Below, piece after piece: positions 16,781 to 25,603 of a stretch of DNA of 52,420 bases. Made by a program: the position numbers and the translations under genes. The notes under the pieces were generated by a model that was not told the origin of the DNA, ran no database searches, and saw only the letters and a list, made by a program, of their open reading frames with translations. The stretch is from an uncultured Candidatus Melainabacteria bacterium (lineage in GTDB: Bacteria > Cyanobacteriota > Vampirovibrionia > Gastranaerophilales > Gastranaerophilaceae), in the NCBI GenBank assembly GCA_934754775.1, contig CAKVIM010000014.1:1-52420 (forward strand), given 5' to 3'. Within the stretch, counting starts at the first letter, position 1, and every line of letters begins with the position of its first letter.

Positions 16781-17785
16781 CTATGCTTTCATAGCATTTT
16801 CAACAGCAACAGCAACTGCAACAGTTGCACCAACCATAGGGTTGTTACCCATACCGATTACGCCCATCATTTCTACGTGAGCAGGAACTGAAGATGAACC
16901 TGCGAATTGAGCATCACCGTGCATTCTACCCATAGTATCTGTCATACCGTAAGAAGCTGGACCAGCTGCAACGTTATCTGGGTGAAGAGTTCTACCAGTA
17001 CCACCACCTGATGCTACTGAGAAGTATTTTCTACCATTTTCCCAGCACCATTTTTTGTAAGTACCAGCTACAGGGTGTTGGAATCTTGTTGGGTTAGTTG
17101 AGTTACCGGTAATAGATACGTCAACACCTTCTTTAACCATGATTGCAACGCCTTCGTTAACATCATCAGCACCATAGCATCTAACTTTTGCTCTTTCACC
17201 GTCTGAGTATGGAGTTTCTTTAACGATTTTTAATTCGCCGGTTTTGTAATCGTATTCAGTTTCAACTGAAGTGAAACCGTTGATTCTAGCGATAATGTGA
17301 GCTGCGTCTTTACCAAGACCGTTTAAGATAACTCTAAGCGGATTTTTTCTAACTTTGTTAGCATTTCTTGCAATACCGATGGCACCTTCTGCAGCTGCGA
17401 ATGATTCGTGACCAGCCAAGAAGCAGAAGCAGTTTGTTTCTTCTCTTAATAACATAGCTGCTAAGTTACCGTGACCGATACCAACTTGTCTTCTGTCACC
17501 AACTGAACCTGGAACAGCGAATGCTTGCAAGCCTAAGCCGATAGCTTCAGCAGCGTCAGCAGCATTTGTGATACCTTTTTTGATTGCAATAGCACAACCA
17601 AGAGTGTAAGCCCAAGATGCGTTATCAAACGCAATAGGCTGAATACCTTTAACGATAGCATCTACATCGATGCCTTTTGATAAGCATAGATCACGAGCAT
17701 CTTCTAAAGATTTGAAACCGTATTCAGGTAAAACTTTAGCTAGAGTAGCTTCACGTCTATCTTGTCCTTCAAATTTTACTGTCAT
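16781..17785 (-). CDS. GGGtGRT protein
   Basis: A 334-aa protein of the family named after its GGGtGRT motif, seen here in SVASGGGTGRTLHPDN. Other conserved stretches are VEGQ-like N-terminal KFEGQDRREATLAKVLPEYG, EGAIGIARNANKVRKNPLRVILNGLGKDAAHII and the C-terminal MGVIGMGNNPMVGATVAVAVAV. The biochemical role is not established. In other genomes the gene is typically next to an iron-sulfur scaffold gene, as it is here: the NifU-like gene lies 114 nt upstream in the same direction, separated by a structured R1 repeat. A cofactor- or Fe-S-linked role is therefore plausible but inferred. Confidence 0.85.
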   Translation of the reverse strand: MTVKFEGQDRREATLAKVLPEYGFKSLEDARDLCLSKGIDVDAIVKGIQPIAFDNASWAYTLGCAIAIKKGITNAADAAEAIGLGLQAFAVPGSVGDRRQVGIGHGNLAAMLLREETNCFCFLAGHESFAAAEGAIGIARNANKVRKNPLRVILNGLGKDAAHIIARINGFTSVETEYDYKTGELKIVKETPYSDGERAKVRCYGADDVNEGVAIMVKEGVDVSITGNSTNPTRFQHPVAGTYKKWCWENGRKYFSVASGGGTGRTLHPDNVAAGPASYGMTDTMGRMHGDAQFAGSSSVPAHVEMMGVIGMGNNPMVGATVAVAVAVENAMKA

Positions 17786-17805
17786 ATTTTTATTTCCTTA
17801 TTTTT

Positions 17806-17899
17806 CTAGTAGTTTACAATTTGAGGTTGACCTGTTTGATTTAAAAACAGACTTGTAGTCTTATTAATGTCAACCGACCCAATATCTACGTGCGTAGCA
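17806..17899 (-). repeat. Structured repeat R1 copy inside the scaffold-GGGtGRT spacer
   Basis: On the minus strand this starts directly after the scaffold gene's TAG stop with TGCTACGCACGTAG. It has the stem GGTTGAC (17869-17875) pairing with GTCAACC (17825-17831) around a 37-nt loop, and ends in CTACTAG about 20 nt before the GGGtGRT start. Compared with the copies at 13-61, stem position 3 differs as T:A instead of G:C. It lies inside an apparent transcript. Confidence 0.8.
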
Positions 17900-18601
17900 C
17901 TATTCTTCTCTAGGATCAATATACTTAACCGCATCAGCAAATCTGCCGTAAGTACCGATATTCTTTTCGTAAGCTTCTTTAGGGTCAACGCCTTTTTTGA
18001 TAGCGTCCATAACTTTACCAAGGTTAACGAATTGGTAACCGATAACTTCATCATTCTTATCAAGACCCATCTTCAAGATGTAACCTTCAGTTAATGACAA
18101 GTATCTAACACCTTTTTGCTTAGTTGAGTGGATAGTACCACACATAGAGCAAAGACCTTTACCCAAATCTTCAAGACCTGCACCTACAGGAAGTCCGTTT
18201 TCAGAGAATGCAGATTGAGTTCTGCCGTAAACGATTTGTAGGAATAATTCTCTCATAGCAACGTTGATTGCGTCACAAACAAGGTCAGTATTTAATGCTT
18301 CAAGAAGAGTTTTTCCAGGAAGAATTTCACCAGCCATAGCAGCTGAGTGAGTCATACCTGAACAACCGATAGTTTCAACTAAAGCTTCTTGAATAATACC
18401 GTTTTTAACGTTTAAAGTAAGTTTACAAGTACCTTGTTGAGGAGCACAGCAACCGCAACCGTGAGTAAGACCTGAAATATCAGTAATTTCTTTACATTTA
18501 GTCCATTCACCTTCTTGTGGAATAGGAGCCGGAGTTCCTTTTATACCACGATGTACACAACACTTTTCTTCGATTTCGTGTGTAATTTCAATTTTGCCCA
18601 T
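17900..18601 (-). CDS. NifU/IscU-like iron-sulfur cluster assembly scaffold protein
   Basis: A 233-aa protein with a NifU-N-like fold. The signature part is TLNVKNGIIQEALVETIGCSGMTHSAAMAGE, where Cys in IGCSG is a scaffold ligand position. The N-terminal region is unusually cysteine-rich for IscU (EEKCCVHRG, HGCGCCAPQQGTC), and a further pair lies in GLCSMCGTIH. This longer architecture is the one found next to GGGtGRT proteins rather than classical IscU. Together with the downstream GGGtGRT gene it forms a leftward two-gene unit. No cysteine desulfurase is in the window. Confidence 0.85.
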   Translation of the reverse strand: MGKIEITHEIEEKCCVHRGIKGTPAPIPQEGEWTKCKEITDISGLTHGCGCCAPQQGTCKLTLNVKNGIIQEALVETIGCSGMTHSAAMAGEILPGKTLLEALNTDLVCDAINVAMRELFLQIVYGRTQSAFSENGLPVGAGLEDLGKGLCSMCGTIHSTKQKGVRYLSLTEGYILKMGLDKNDEVIGYQFVNLGKVMDAIKKGVDPKEAYEKNIGTYGRFADAVKYIDPREE

Positions 18602-18801
18602 TTGACCTCCTTATTAATCAAAAATAAAGCTATTTTAATTTCCAATATAATTATTATATTACAAACAGAGGTAAATAAAAGAAGAAAGTTTTTCACAAAT
18701 GGGAAACTATTAATTTTTGTAACATTTTTTATTTTTAAGCTAAAGTTTTTATGGTATATGCCGATATATAATTTGTAAGACTTTAGATGAAAGGTTTTGT
18801 T

Positions 18802-20394
18802 ATGGCAGGTGAAATACAGGCATTATTTAAGAAATATCAGCAAAAATACCCGCTTCATACCCAGAATGCTATTGTTGATAAGATGCTGAAAGATGGAGTT
18901 ATTACGCCTGAAATTGCGAGAAAAATCAAAGCTGGGGTTAGTCTTTTTGTGCTGGATTGTAATTTTTCAGTCAAACCAATCAATAAAGATTTTAATATGA
19001 CTGAGCTTTTGGGAGGTAATTTCAGTAAACAAAAGCCAAAGGCAAAACAAATAACAAATTTTAATAGAAAAATAGAGCCGACATTTCAATCAAAAACGCA
19101 AGGCGATTGCTGGTTGTTGTCAGATATTAACGCACTGAATTGCACTGAATGGGGACGTAAAGCAATTCATGACGCAATTATTCCGGATGCGAATAATAGT
19201 GGCGGAGTTACTATAAAATTTAAGGGTTCACCTTTAAAACAAAAATCTTTTCATGTTTCGGCTGATGAAATAGTAAAGGCTAAAAAAAGCGGGCATTACG
19301 CAAAAGGTGATGATGATATGATTGCGTTTGAACTTGCGACGGAAAAACTCTCGAAAATGATGGAAAAAGCCGGATTGGGTAAAAGAGTTACAGGATACGA
19401 CGAGCAGATTAACAATAAATCATATATTTCGGGTGGTGGAATATATGATAAAAATGGTAACACTATAGATATTTCAACCCTAATTACAGGGCGAAAAGAT
19501 GTGAAGGTTTCATTTACGAAAGATACTAAAGTTCCAAAAGAATTCTTGCAAAATTTGGCTAAAAACAACGATAATATAGCAGCGGTTTGTACGTTTAATT
19601 CAATGCATGATCTTATGGGGCGTGCGGAAAATGATCCGGTGCATGGTAATCATGCTTATGCAATCAAAAACATTGAATATGGAAAATCTGTAACAGTAAT
19701 TGACCCATATCATACGGATAAAGAAATTAAGCTGTCTTGGAAGAAATTTATGTATGATGTAGAACGTGTGACTATTGCAACGAAAGATAATGCTGTTAAA
19801 AATAAATTGGAAAGTTTGATTCCTCAAAAATTGAAAGAGGAAATGGCAGAGGCCGGTAGAGAAGCTGCGAAAATAAATGACGAAACTGTACAAAGGCAGA
19901 AGGATGTTAAAATTTACGAACAAACATTTCCGCAAGTTGCCAAGATTCTTATTGGATTTGATATACCGAAAGAAGATATTCAGTTCAAGAAAGTAAATGA
20001 TATTATAAAAACGGATTTTCTGAAAAAAAATGATTTTTCTTTAATTTATTCCTGGATATCTCAAGAGATACCTTTAAAAAAACGCCAACCGTCCACGAAA
20101 AATGTTAACAAAGAAAATGTTCTTTTGTTATTAGATGTAAAGCCTGATTTTATACGATTTTTGGATGAATATAAATCCGGCTGGGGGAAAGGTAAAGAAA
20201 AGAAACAATTAATTTTACCAATAATAAATGCTTTGGCGGAAAAGGCAAAAGAAGTCGGAGTTGATAATAAAACAATTACAGAGTTCAAGACAAAATGTAA
20301 CAAAGAATTGGATGCAATTTTTTATACAGATGAAAAAGTTATCCAAAAAGAAGTTGATAATTTGATAAGGTTGATAAAATCAAAACTTCAGTAG
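18802..20394 (+). CDS. Calpain-like (C2 family) cysteine protease
   Basis: About 530 aa. The start at 18802 (MAGEIQALF) has AAAGG 7 nt upstream; an in-frame ATG at 18787 lacks a ribosome binding site. The calpain-type catalytic domain is visible. TQGDCWLLSDINAL contains the nucleophile Cys103, GNHAYAIKN contains His284, and the following strand VTVIDPYH places Asp301 where classical calpains have the catalytic Asn of NPWG. There is no signal peptide. The C-terminal 200 residues are helical, Lys-rich and unassigned. It lies upstream of an ABC1-like kinase gene in the same direction, with an EF-hand protein gene beyond. A regulatory protease or an effector are both possible; substrate unknown. 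Confidence 0.8.
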   Translation: MAGEIQALFKKYQQKYPLHTQNAIVDKMLKDGVITPEIARKIKAGVSLFVLDCNFSVKPINKDFNMTELLGGNFSKQKPKAKQITNFNRKIEPTFQSKTQGDCWLLSDINALNCTEWGRKAIHDAIIPDANNSGGVTIKFKGSPLKQKSFHVSADEIVKAKKSGHYAKGDDDMIAFELATEKLSKMMEKAGLGKRVTGYDEQINNKSYISGGGIYDKNGNTIDISTLITGRKDVKVSFTKDTKVPKEFLQNLAKNNDNIAAVCTFNSMHDLMGRAENDPVHGNHAYAIKNIEYGKSVTVIDPYHTDKEIKLSWKKFMYDVERVTIATKDNAVKNKLESLIPQKLKEEMAEAGREAAKINDETVQRQKDVKIYEQTFPQVAKILIGFDIPKEDIQFKKVNDIIKTDFLKKNDFSLIYSWISQEIPLKKRQPSTKNVNKENVLLLLDVKPDFIRFLDEYKSGWGKGKEKKQLILPIINALAEKAKEVGVDNKTITEFKTKCNKELDAIFYTDEKVIQKEVDNLIRLIKSKLQ

Positions 20395-20513
20395 ACAATT
20401 AAAATTTATGTTAAATTTTGTAAAATTTTGTCAAAAGTTGTGATTTTATATAGCAAATAATATTATTTTAGTGATTTTATAAGATTAGTGATCGTTAGTA
20501 ACAAGGGATTTTT

Positions 20514-23204
20514 ATGACTGAAAAACTATCAACTAATATTCAATTTCCGGCAAATATTCAACAAAGAAAACAAAAACCAATTTCGCCGAAACGACTAATG
20601 TCAGTGCAATATACAAAGTTGAATGGTGGGCCACTATCTTATGATGAATATTGGAAGGGTGAAAAACGTAAAAATACAGGATTAGTTGAACGCTTATATA
20701 ATAAAATAAAAAATGCGACTGGATTAGGAGTCGGTTCTAAAAAAGTCGAAGAAGCATTGGCAAAAGTTAATAACGGCAAAATCTCAGAAGAAGATTTCAC
20801 AAAAACCGTTACAAAATATAATTCTTCGCAGGAAACTTCTGCTCAATTGTTTGCAGATTTGTTTTCTGTTGGTGCTGCAGGTTTAACATATTTTGGTTTG
20901 AGAAATGTTGCAAAATTGCATCACGCAGGCAAAAAATTAAATAATAAATTCGGGTCTACTAATAAATATCTAGAATATGCAGAAAATGCGAGTTCTGCTA
21001 TTAATCTAAAAACGATGAAAGAATTTTTTGGCAAGATTCTTGGTAAGGCTGCTAAATCAAAAACAAAACTTGCTGTACTACTGACAACAATGGCTGCCAT
21101 GGTTGGTGGCGGAGTTAAGATGAATATTTTGCAACTTAACCGTATTGGTACAGAAGAATACAAAACTAATAAGAAAGATTTTAACGGTGCGAGAACTGCA
21201 CGCGATAAATTGTTGTATAAAACACAGAAGAAGATTAACAGAAAAGAAAAATTGGAATCAAACTTTAGAAACTTTGTTTCTGGGGCAATAAATGGTGCCT
21301 TGATGCCATTATCTGTTGTCGGTGGAGCGATTGTCGGAATTCCTGCTTATTTTTTAGGCAATAGTTTAAACAGATATTTTGTTGGGCAAAAGCATAATGA
21401 AAAATCACTAAACGGCTATGTAAACAGTTTTATTGATGATGGAGTCGGGCAGTTTGCATTAGGTGTTGCAACTCTGGTTCCTATGGCTAAGAAAGGTAAA
21501 TTTTCAGCTGTCTTTGATAAAAATTTAGAAAAAGCTTTTAACAAAATTAATAGTAATGAAAAATTGATTGATAATCCGTATGCCGGTAAAACGACTTATG
21601 AACAATTGAACGATTTGATGTTTAACAGTCCTAAGATTAGAGATATTTTGCAAGGTGATGGTGCAAATTGGGGGAAAACTCTTTCTATCAATGAACAAAT
21701 TCAGGCATTATCAAATGAAAATATTTTTGCAGTTAAATTGAAACAAATTCAATCTACCGGCAGGTTGGCAAAAGCTATGCAAGAAAGTTGTCCTGCAACA
21801 AGAACTTTGGAAGAAGCAACAAAAGAAATTCAGTCAAAATTAGGTAGTGACTATAAAGTTAAACTTAACATGGGAACCGGTACAATTGCTGAAACTTATT
21901 TGGTAGAAGCTCCCGACGGCAAAGAAGTCTGTGTAAAAATGTTAAAGAAGGGTATTAACGCAGAAAAAATTGAAAATGATAAACAAAAATTTATTGACAT
22001 TGTTAAGGCTCAAACTGGAATGTCTGATGCGGAGAAAGAGTACTTAATAAAGAATATTGAAGATTTGGCAAGTGGTGTAAGAAAAGAAATTGATTTAGAA
22101 AACGAAAAGAAAGCGGCAGAAACACTTGTGAAATTTACAAAAACTGCAAAAGTTGTGAAACCAATCGAAGTTAAAGATGGACTTTATATTATGGAAAAGG
22201 CAGATGGTATAAGCCTGAAAAAATTAATGGAATTGAATAATCTCGATACCTATATCAAAGTTACTAAAAAAGCGATTGAGAAAGCAACAAATGAAAAAGA
22301 TAGACAATTCTATGAGGAACTATTAAACGGATACAAGGCTGATAAAGAAAAATTGAGCACTGCATATAAAGATATTGTGCTGAATGAAAAAGATACGGAT
22401 TATATGATAGAGGAATATATGAAAGTTCTTGTCGAGCAGCTGTATAAGACTGATGCTGCAGGAAGAACGCTTCATGCTGATATCCACCCCGGAAATATTT
22501 TTATAGATGTAAAAGCACTAAAAGCAAGAAGCGGGAAAGTATTTACTTTGATTGATACGGGTAATACAATTGATTTAACTGCAGATCAGGCTGCTCGTTC
22601 AATGAGATTAACTCAATATGTAAAACATGGCGACACAAAAGATTTAGCAAAATATTTTATAGAAGATGCTAATTTAAAAGAAAGCAATTTGACTAAACAA
22701 GAAGCAGAACAAAAAGTCGAAGAAGCTCTGAATAAGGTGTTCTTTGATTCGAATATAAGATTGAATGTAATGGACAACAAGGAAGTTATGAAATTAACTT
22801 CTAACATTATGAAATCCTTAAAGATTATGCCTGGCGATAGCCAACTTAATTTGCAAAAAGCTAGAACGTCTGCCGATAAATCCATGGAAACTTTCCTTGA
22901 TATGTGGCTTAATGAAGCGATGTCCAAAATTGTTACTCAAGACGGACGCGGGCAACGGATACTTACCGGATTTTTAAAGGCTGGTAAGGCTGCAAAAAAA
23001 TGGAATAAATATATAGAACTTCAACATGAGCAGGAAAGCAAAAATCTTTTACAGATGTTGAAATCTCCAAAGGAATACTTTAAAAGCCAAGCAAATCCAA
23101 ATTACAAAGCTGCAAACAGTGAAGATTATCTGGTTTACCACTTGAAACAGGATATCAAACCAAAGAGCCAGTATGATGCAGGCGACTTGTTTGATTTAAG
23201 TTAA
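20514..23204 (+). CDS. Unusual ABC1/UbiB-like kinase with long N-terminal region
   Basis: An 896-aa protein. Residues about 440-720 carry ABC1/AarF-like kinase landmarks: the nucleotide loop MGTGTIAETYLVE (from Met453), the lysine of VCVKML (Lys475), the catalytic HADIHPGN (654-661, Asp656) and the metal-binding IDTGN (Asp682). The canonical KxGQ motif of UbiB-type proteins was not found. The N-terminal 440 residues are atypical: a Pro/Lys-rich start, then three hydrophobic stretches near 105-120, 183-200 and 250-280 that could be membrane segments. An AAGGGA ribosome binding site supports the start. It may be membrane-bound. The gene follows the calpain-like gene by 119 nt, and its 3' end overlaps the convergent EF-hand gene by 4 nt. 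Confidence 0.8.
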   Translation: MTEKLSTNIQFPANIQQRKQKPISPKRLMSVQYTKLNGGPLSYDEYWKGEKRKNTGLVERLYNKIKNATGLGVGSKKVEEALAKVNNGKISEEDFTKTVTKYNSSQETSAQLFADLFSVGAAGLTYFGLRNVAKLHHAGKKLNNKFGSTNKYLEYAENASSAINLKTMKEFFGKILGKAAKSKTKLAVLLTTMAAMVGGGVKMNILQLNRIGTEEYKTNKKDFNGARTARDKLLYKTQKKINRKEKLESNFRNFVSGAINGALMPLSVVGGAIVGIPAYFLGNSLNRYFVGQKHNEKSLNGYVNSFIDDGVGQFALGVATLVPMAKKGKFSAVFDKNLEKAFNKINSNEKLIDNPYAGKTTYEQLNDLMFNSPKIRDILQGDGANWGKTLSINEQIQALSNENIFAVKLKQIQSTGRLAKAMQESCPATRTLEEATKEIQSKLGSDYKVKLNMGTGTIAETYLVEAPDGKEVCVKMLKKGINAEKIENDKQKFIDIVKAQTGMSDAEKEYLIKNIEDLASGVRKEIDLENEKKAAETLVKFTKTAKVVKPIEVKDGLYIMEKADGISLKKLMELNNLDTYIKVTKKAIEKATNEKDRQFYEELLNGYKADKEKLSTAYKDIVLNEKDTDYMIEEYMKVLVEQLYKTDAAGRTLHADIHPGNIFIDVKALKARSGKVFTLIDTGNTIDLTADQAARSMRLTQYVKHGDTKDLAKYFIEDANLKESNLTKQEAEQKVEEALNKVFFDSNIRLNVMDNKEVMKLTSNIMKSLKIMPGDSQLNLQKARTSADKSMETFLDMWLNEAMSKIVTQDGRGQRILTGFLKAGKAAKKWNKYIELQHEQESKNLLQMLKSPKEYFKSQANPNYKAANSEDYLVYHLKQDIKPKSQYDAGDLFDLS

Positions 23205-23674
23205 CTAACCAGCCCTTGAATGTCTTCAACAAACTCCTTGACGTCGGTTACGACGCTTCGAGAGTATTTTTGATAAAGGTTTGATGCTTGTTTCTTCGCA
23301 AAATCGAAAAGTTCTGATTTTGTGTTGTTAATATTGTTGTCTAATAAAGAAGAAAAGAAGGTTACGGCTTCAGAGCTTGTAATATTTCCGTCTCCGTTTG
23401 CATCAAGTTTTGCATCTTCTGTTTTAATTTCGCTACCCAGAGCTTCCAATTGATCTTGAACCTTTTCTGAGAAATCGATATTCTCAATCTGCATGCCAGC
23501 CGGCATGCCAAGAGCTCCCATAATATTGTTGGTTTCGTTGGTGGAGTCAGTTTCCATTTGTTTTTTTAGCAGCTCTTCAAAGTCGATACCATTGGTGTCG
23601 AACTTTTGTGGGGAACTTATGTTGCCTAAGCCGTTAACCCCGATTCCGCCTATAAAATTTGATACTAAACTCAT
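23201..23674 (-). CDS. EF-hand protein
   Basis: A 157-aa protein. One canonical EF-hand loop, DANGDGNITSSE at residues 91-102, has calcium ligands at positions 1, 3, 5 and 12, so calcium binding is likely. The rest is helical and acidic with no membrane segment. The ATG at 23674 is chosen over a TTG at 23716, though neither has a strong ribosome binding site. It is convergent with the ABC1-like gene, overlapping its last codons. The presence of a calcium-binding protein two genes from a calpain-like protease is suggestive but not evidence of a functional link. Confidence 0.7.
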   Translation of the reverse strand: MSLVSNFIGGIGVNGLGNISSPQKFDTNGIDFEELLKKQMETDSTNETNNIMGALGMPAGMQIENIDFSEKVQDQLEALGSEIKTEDAKLDANGDGNITSSEAVTFFSSLLDNNINNTKSELFDFAKKQASNLYQKYSRSVVTDVKEFVEDIQGLVS

Positions 23675-23769
23675 ACTATGATTATAAACATTTTTTCTGC
23701 TTTGTAACTCCTGCAAATAGTTGAAGAATTACTCTTCTTCCGATATAATGTAACAAACGGGAGATTTGC

Positions 23770-24423
23770 ATGAAGAAGATTTTTTTGAGTTTAGTTATAA
23801 TGGGTGGACTTTTGCTTTCAGCTGAAGCGGCTAGTGTAAAAAATATTTCTTACGATAATATAAAAGAAAATTCTAAGGTAAGCTATAATGCAGAATTGGA
23901 CAAATGGTCTGACAATGTTAGCAGAAAAGAAACTGATTATTATAAAAAAACTATTTCTGTAGGCTCAGGCAATTATAGTGAGTTCTTGAAACCGGATGAA
24001 ACGCTCGCTTTTTCTACCGGCTGTAATTATGAATTCATAAAAAATGGCGACCTAATCGGGTACTCAAATCAAGATTTGAAATTTTACGATTTTGCGATAA
24101 TTGATGGTGAGCTGACTCAAAGAGAACTTACAAAAGATGAAGTGCAAAATTTGTTTCCGGATTTCGAAATTCTTTTGATTTCAGAGTTTAGCCCAAATAC
24201 AAATTCTTTGAAAATCAAAAAACATGGACATAATTCTAAGTATATTATATTGAATGATACGGATGATAATTTTTATCATTATTCATTTACTTCAGGTAAC
24301 GCAAAATTCAATACTTACCAACTTGCGGGATTTATTGAGGTTACTAAAAAAGGTATGATTCAATTCTCGCACTTTGGCGATAATACAAAAGAAAATCCGT
24401 GGTTTATTCTGCTTGTGAGATAA
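23770..24423 (+). CDS. Hypothetical secreted protein
   Basis: A 217-aa protein with a clear signal peptide (MKKIFLSLVIMGGLLLSAEA|ASV) and a mature part rich in Asp, Asn, Tyr and Lys. No domain is recognised. The sequence NLFPDFEILLISEFSPNTN suggests a beta-rich fold. It has an ACGGGAG ribosome binding site. A TAATGTAACAAACGG motif lies just upstream. Its 3' end overlaps the convergent flavoprotein gene by 20 nt, so it has no separate terminator. Confidence 0.7.
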   Translation: MKKIFLSLVIMGGLLLSAEAASVKNISYDNIKENSKVSYNAELDKWSDNVSRKETDYYKKTISVGSGNYSEFLKPDETLAFSTGCNYEFIKNGDLIGYSNQDLKFYDFAIIDGELTQRELTKDEVQNLFPDFEILLISEFSPNTNSLKIKKHGHNSKYIILNDTDDNFYHYSFTSGNAKFNTYQLAGFIEVTKKGMIQFSHFGDNTKENPWFILLVR

Positions 24424-25603
24424 TATCTTTGGCAGCTACGTAAGCTGTGGACCAAGCGTTTTGCAAATTATATCCGCCGCAAAATCCGTCAATATCCAGT
24501 GCTTCTCCGATGCAGTAAATGTTTGGATGTTTTTTTAATTCCATTGTTTTGGAATTAACTTCGTTTAAATCAATTCCGCCTGCTGTAACTGTTTCTTCAC
24601 CTTTGTTTGTACCTGTGATAGTCAATTTAAGATTATGCACTTGTTCCAAAATGAAATCTCTTGTTTTCCCGTCAATATTGTGAGCTTTAATTTCTGCAAT
24701 GTTACCAATCAACGCTTTAATCAATCCGTGCGGTAAAAATTTTGACAAAATATTTTTAACATCTTTGTGCGGATTTGAGTTCAAAAGTTCTTGCAGATTA
24801 ATTTCCTGCGGATACAAATCTATGTTTAATTTGTACGGAAAATTTTCTCTAGCTTTGATTGATGAGATTTTGTACGCTAAAGGTCCGGATATTCCGAAAT
24901 GCGTGAATAACAAATCATCTTCAAAACCACTGCACTGTGCATTTTTAACAACAACCCCAGAAGTATCTTTGAGTTTTTCTTTTGTATTCAATCCGACTAA
25001 AGAAGGTTTAGGTGGTACGATTTTTATGTCAAAATCTTTAAGAAAATCAAATTTTGAATGCCCACCAATTGCAATAACTATATGTGAAAAAAGGTATTCG
25101 CATTTCCCTTTTTTGCTTGTGGAGTTAGCTCCCCTCGCCCTTGGTGGGGGTGAGGGGGGGGTTGTCGTTACAACCTTAAACTCGTTATCAATCTGTTCGA
25201 TTTTTACAACTTCTTCCTTTTGTATTTGAACATTTTTCAAATTCTCTAAAATCTTTTCTCTAACATCTTTTGCACTGTTTGAGGTTGGGAAAATTCTATT
25301 ATCTTCTTGAGTGTATGTTTCTATTTTGAATTCATCAAACAAAGCGAGTGTGTCGTAGGTGGAAAATTTTGAAAAAACAGAATACAAAAACTTCTCTCCA
25401 CGTGGATAGTTTTTTGCAAGTTCTTTAAAATCGTACTCTGCGTGTGCCAGATTGCAACGTCCGCCGCCTGTCGGTAAAAGAGTTCTTAACGGCATTCCTT
25501 TGTCGAATAGTGTCACCTCAAAACCTGCTTTCTGTAGCAAGTATGCACAAACGCACCCGGACGCACCCGCTCCGATAATTGCGATACTACGATTTACTCC
25601 CAA
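24404..25603 (-). CDS. BaiN/HI0933-like NAD(P)/FAD-dependent oxidoreductase with in-frame repeat insertion
   Basis: A 399-aa flavoprotein of the HI0933/BaiN family. Motifs are the N-terminal dinucleotide site IIGAGASGCVCAYLLQKAG, GGGRCNLAH, IVIAIGG and the C-terminal GGYNLQNAWSTAYVAAKD. Residues about 146-168 are a low-complexity insert (PPSPPPRARG then KKGK). Its DNA (25131-25163) is the same CCCCTCGCCC...GTGAGGGG palindromic repeat seen in intergenic spacers. The insert sits in the loop before the IAIGG strand and does not break the frame. The usual PKTGSTGDGY stretch after ATGG is also missing or shortened (HSKFDFLKDFD). The substrate is unknown. Confidence 0.85.
   Translation of the reverse strand: MGVNRSIAIIGAGASGCVCAYLLQKAGFEVTLFDKGMPLRTLLPTGGGRCNLAHAEYDFKELAKNYPRGEKFLYSVFSKFSTYDTLALFDEFKIETYTQEDNRIFPTSNSAKDVREKILENLKNVQIQKEEVVKIEQIDNEFKVVTTTPPSPPPRARGANSTSKKGKCEYLFSHIVIAIGGHSKFDFLKDFDIKIVPPKPSLVGLNTKEKLKDTSGVVVKNAQCSGFEDDLLFTHFGISGPLAYKISSIKARENFPYKLNIDLYPQEINLQELLNSNPHKDVKNILSKFLPHGLIKALIGNIAEIKAHNIDGKTRDFILEQVHNLKLTITGTNKGEETVTAGGIDLNEVNSKTMELKKHPNIYCIGEALDIDGFCGGYNLQNAWSTAYVAAKDIISQAE
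25131..25163. repeat. R4 palindromic repeat inside a coding sequence
   Basis: CCCCTCGCCCTTGGTGGGGG followed by TGAGGGGGGGG lies within the BaiN-like gene. It matches the wording of the spacer repeats at 37870-37895 and 38760-38795. It is translated in frame as a Pro/Arg-rich segment. Confidence 0.75.

Noticed and set aside
25131..25163. Sequencing error or pseudogene in the BaiN-like gene
   Set aside because: The frame continues uninterrupted through the repeat, and conserved motifs are intact on both sides, so an in-frame insertion is the simpler reading.
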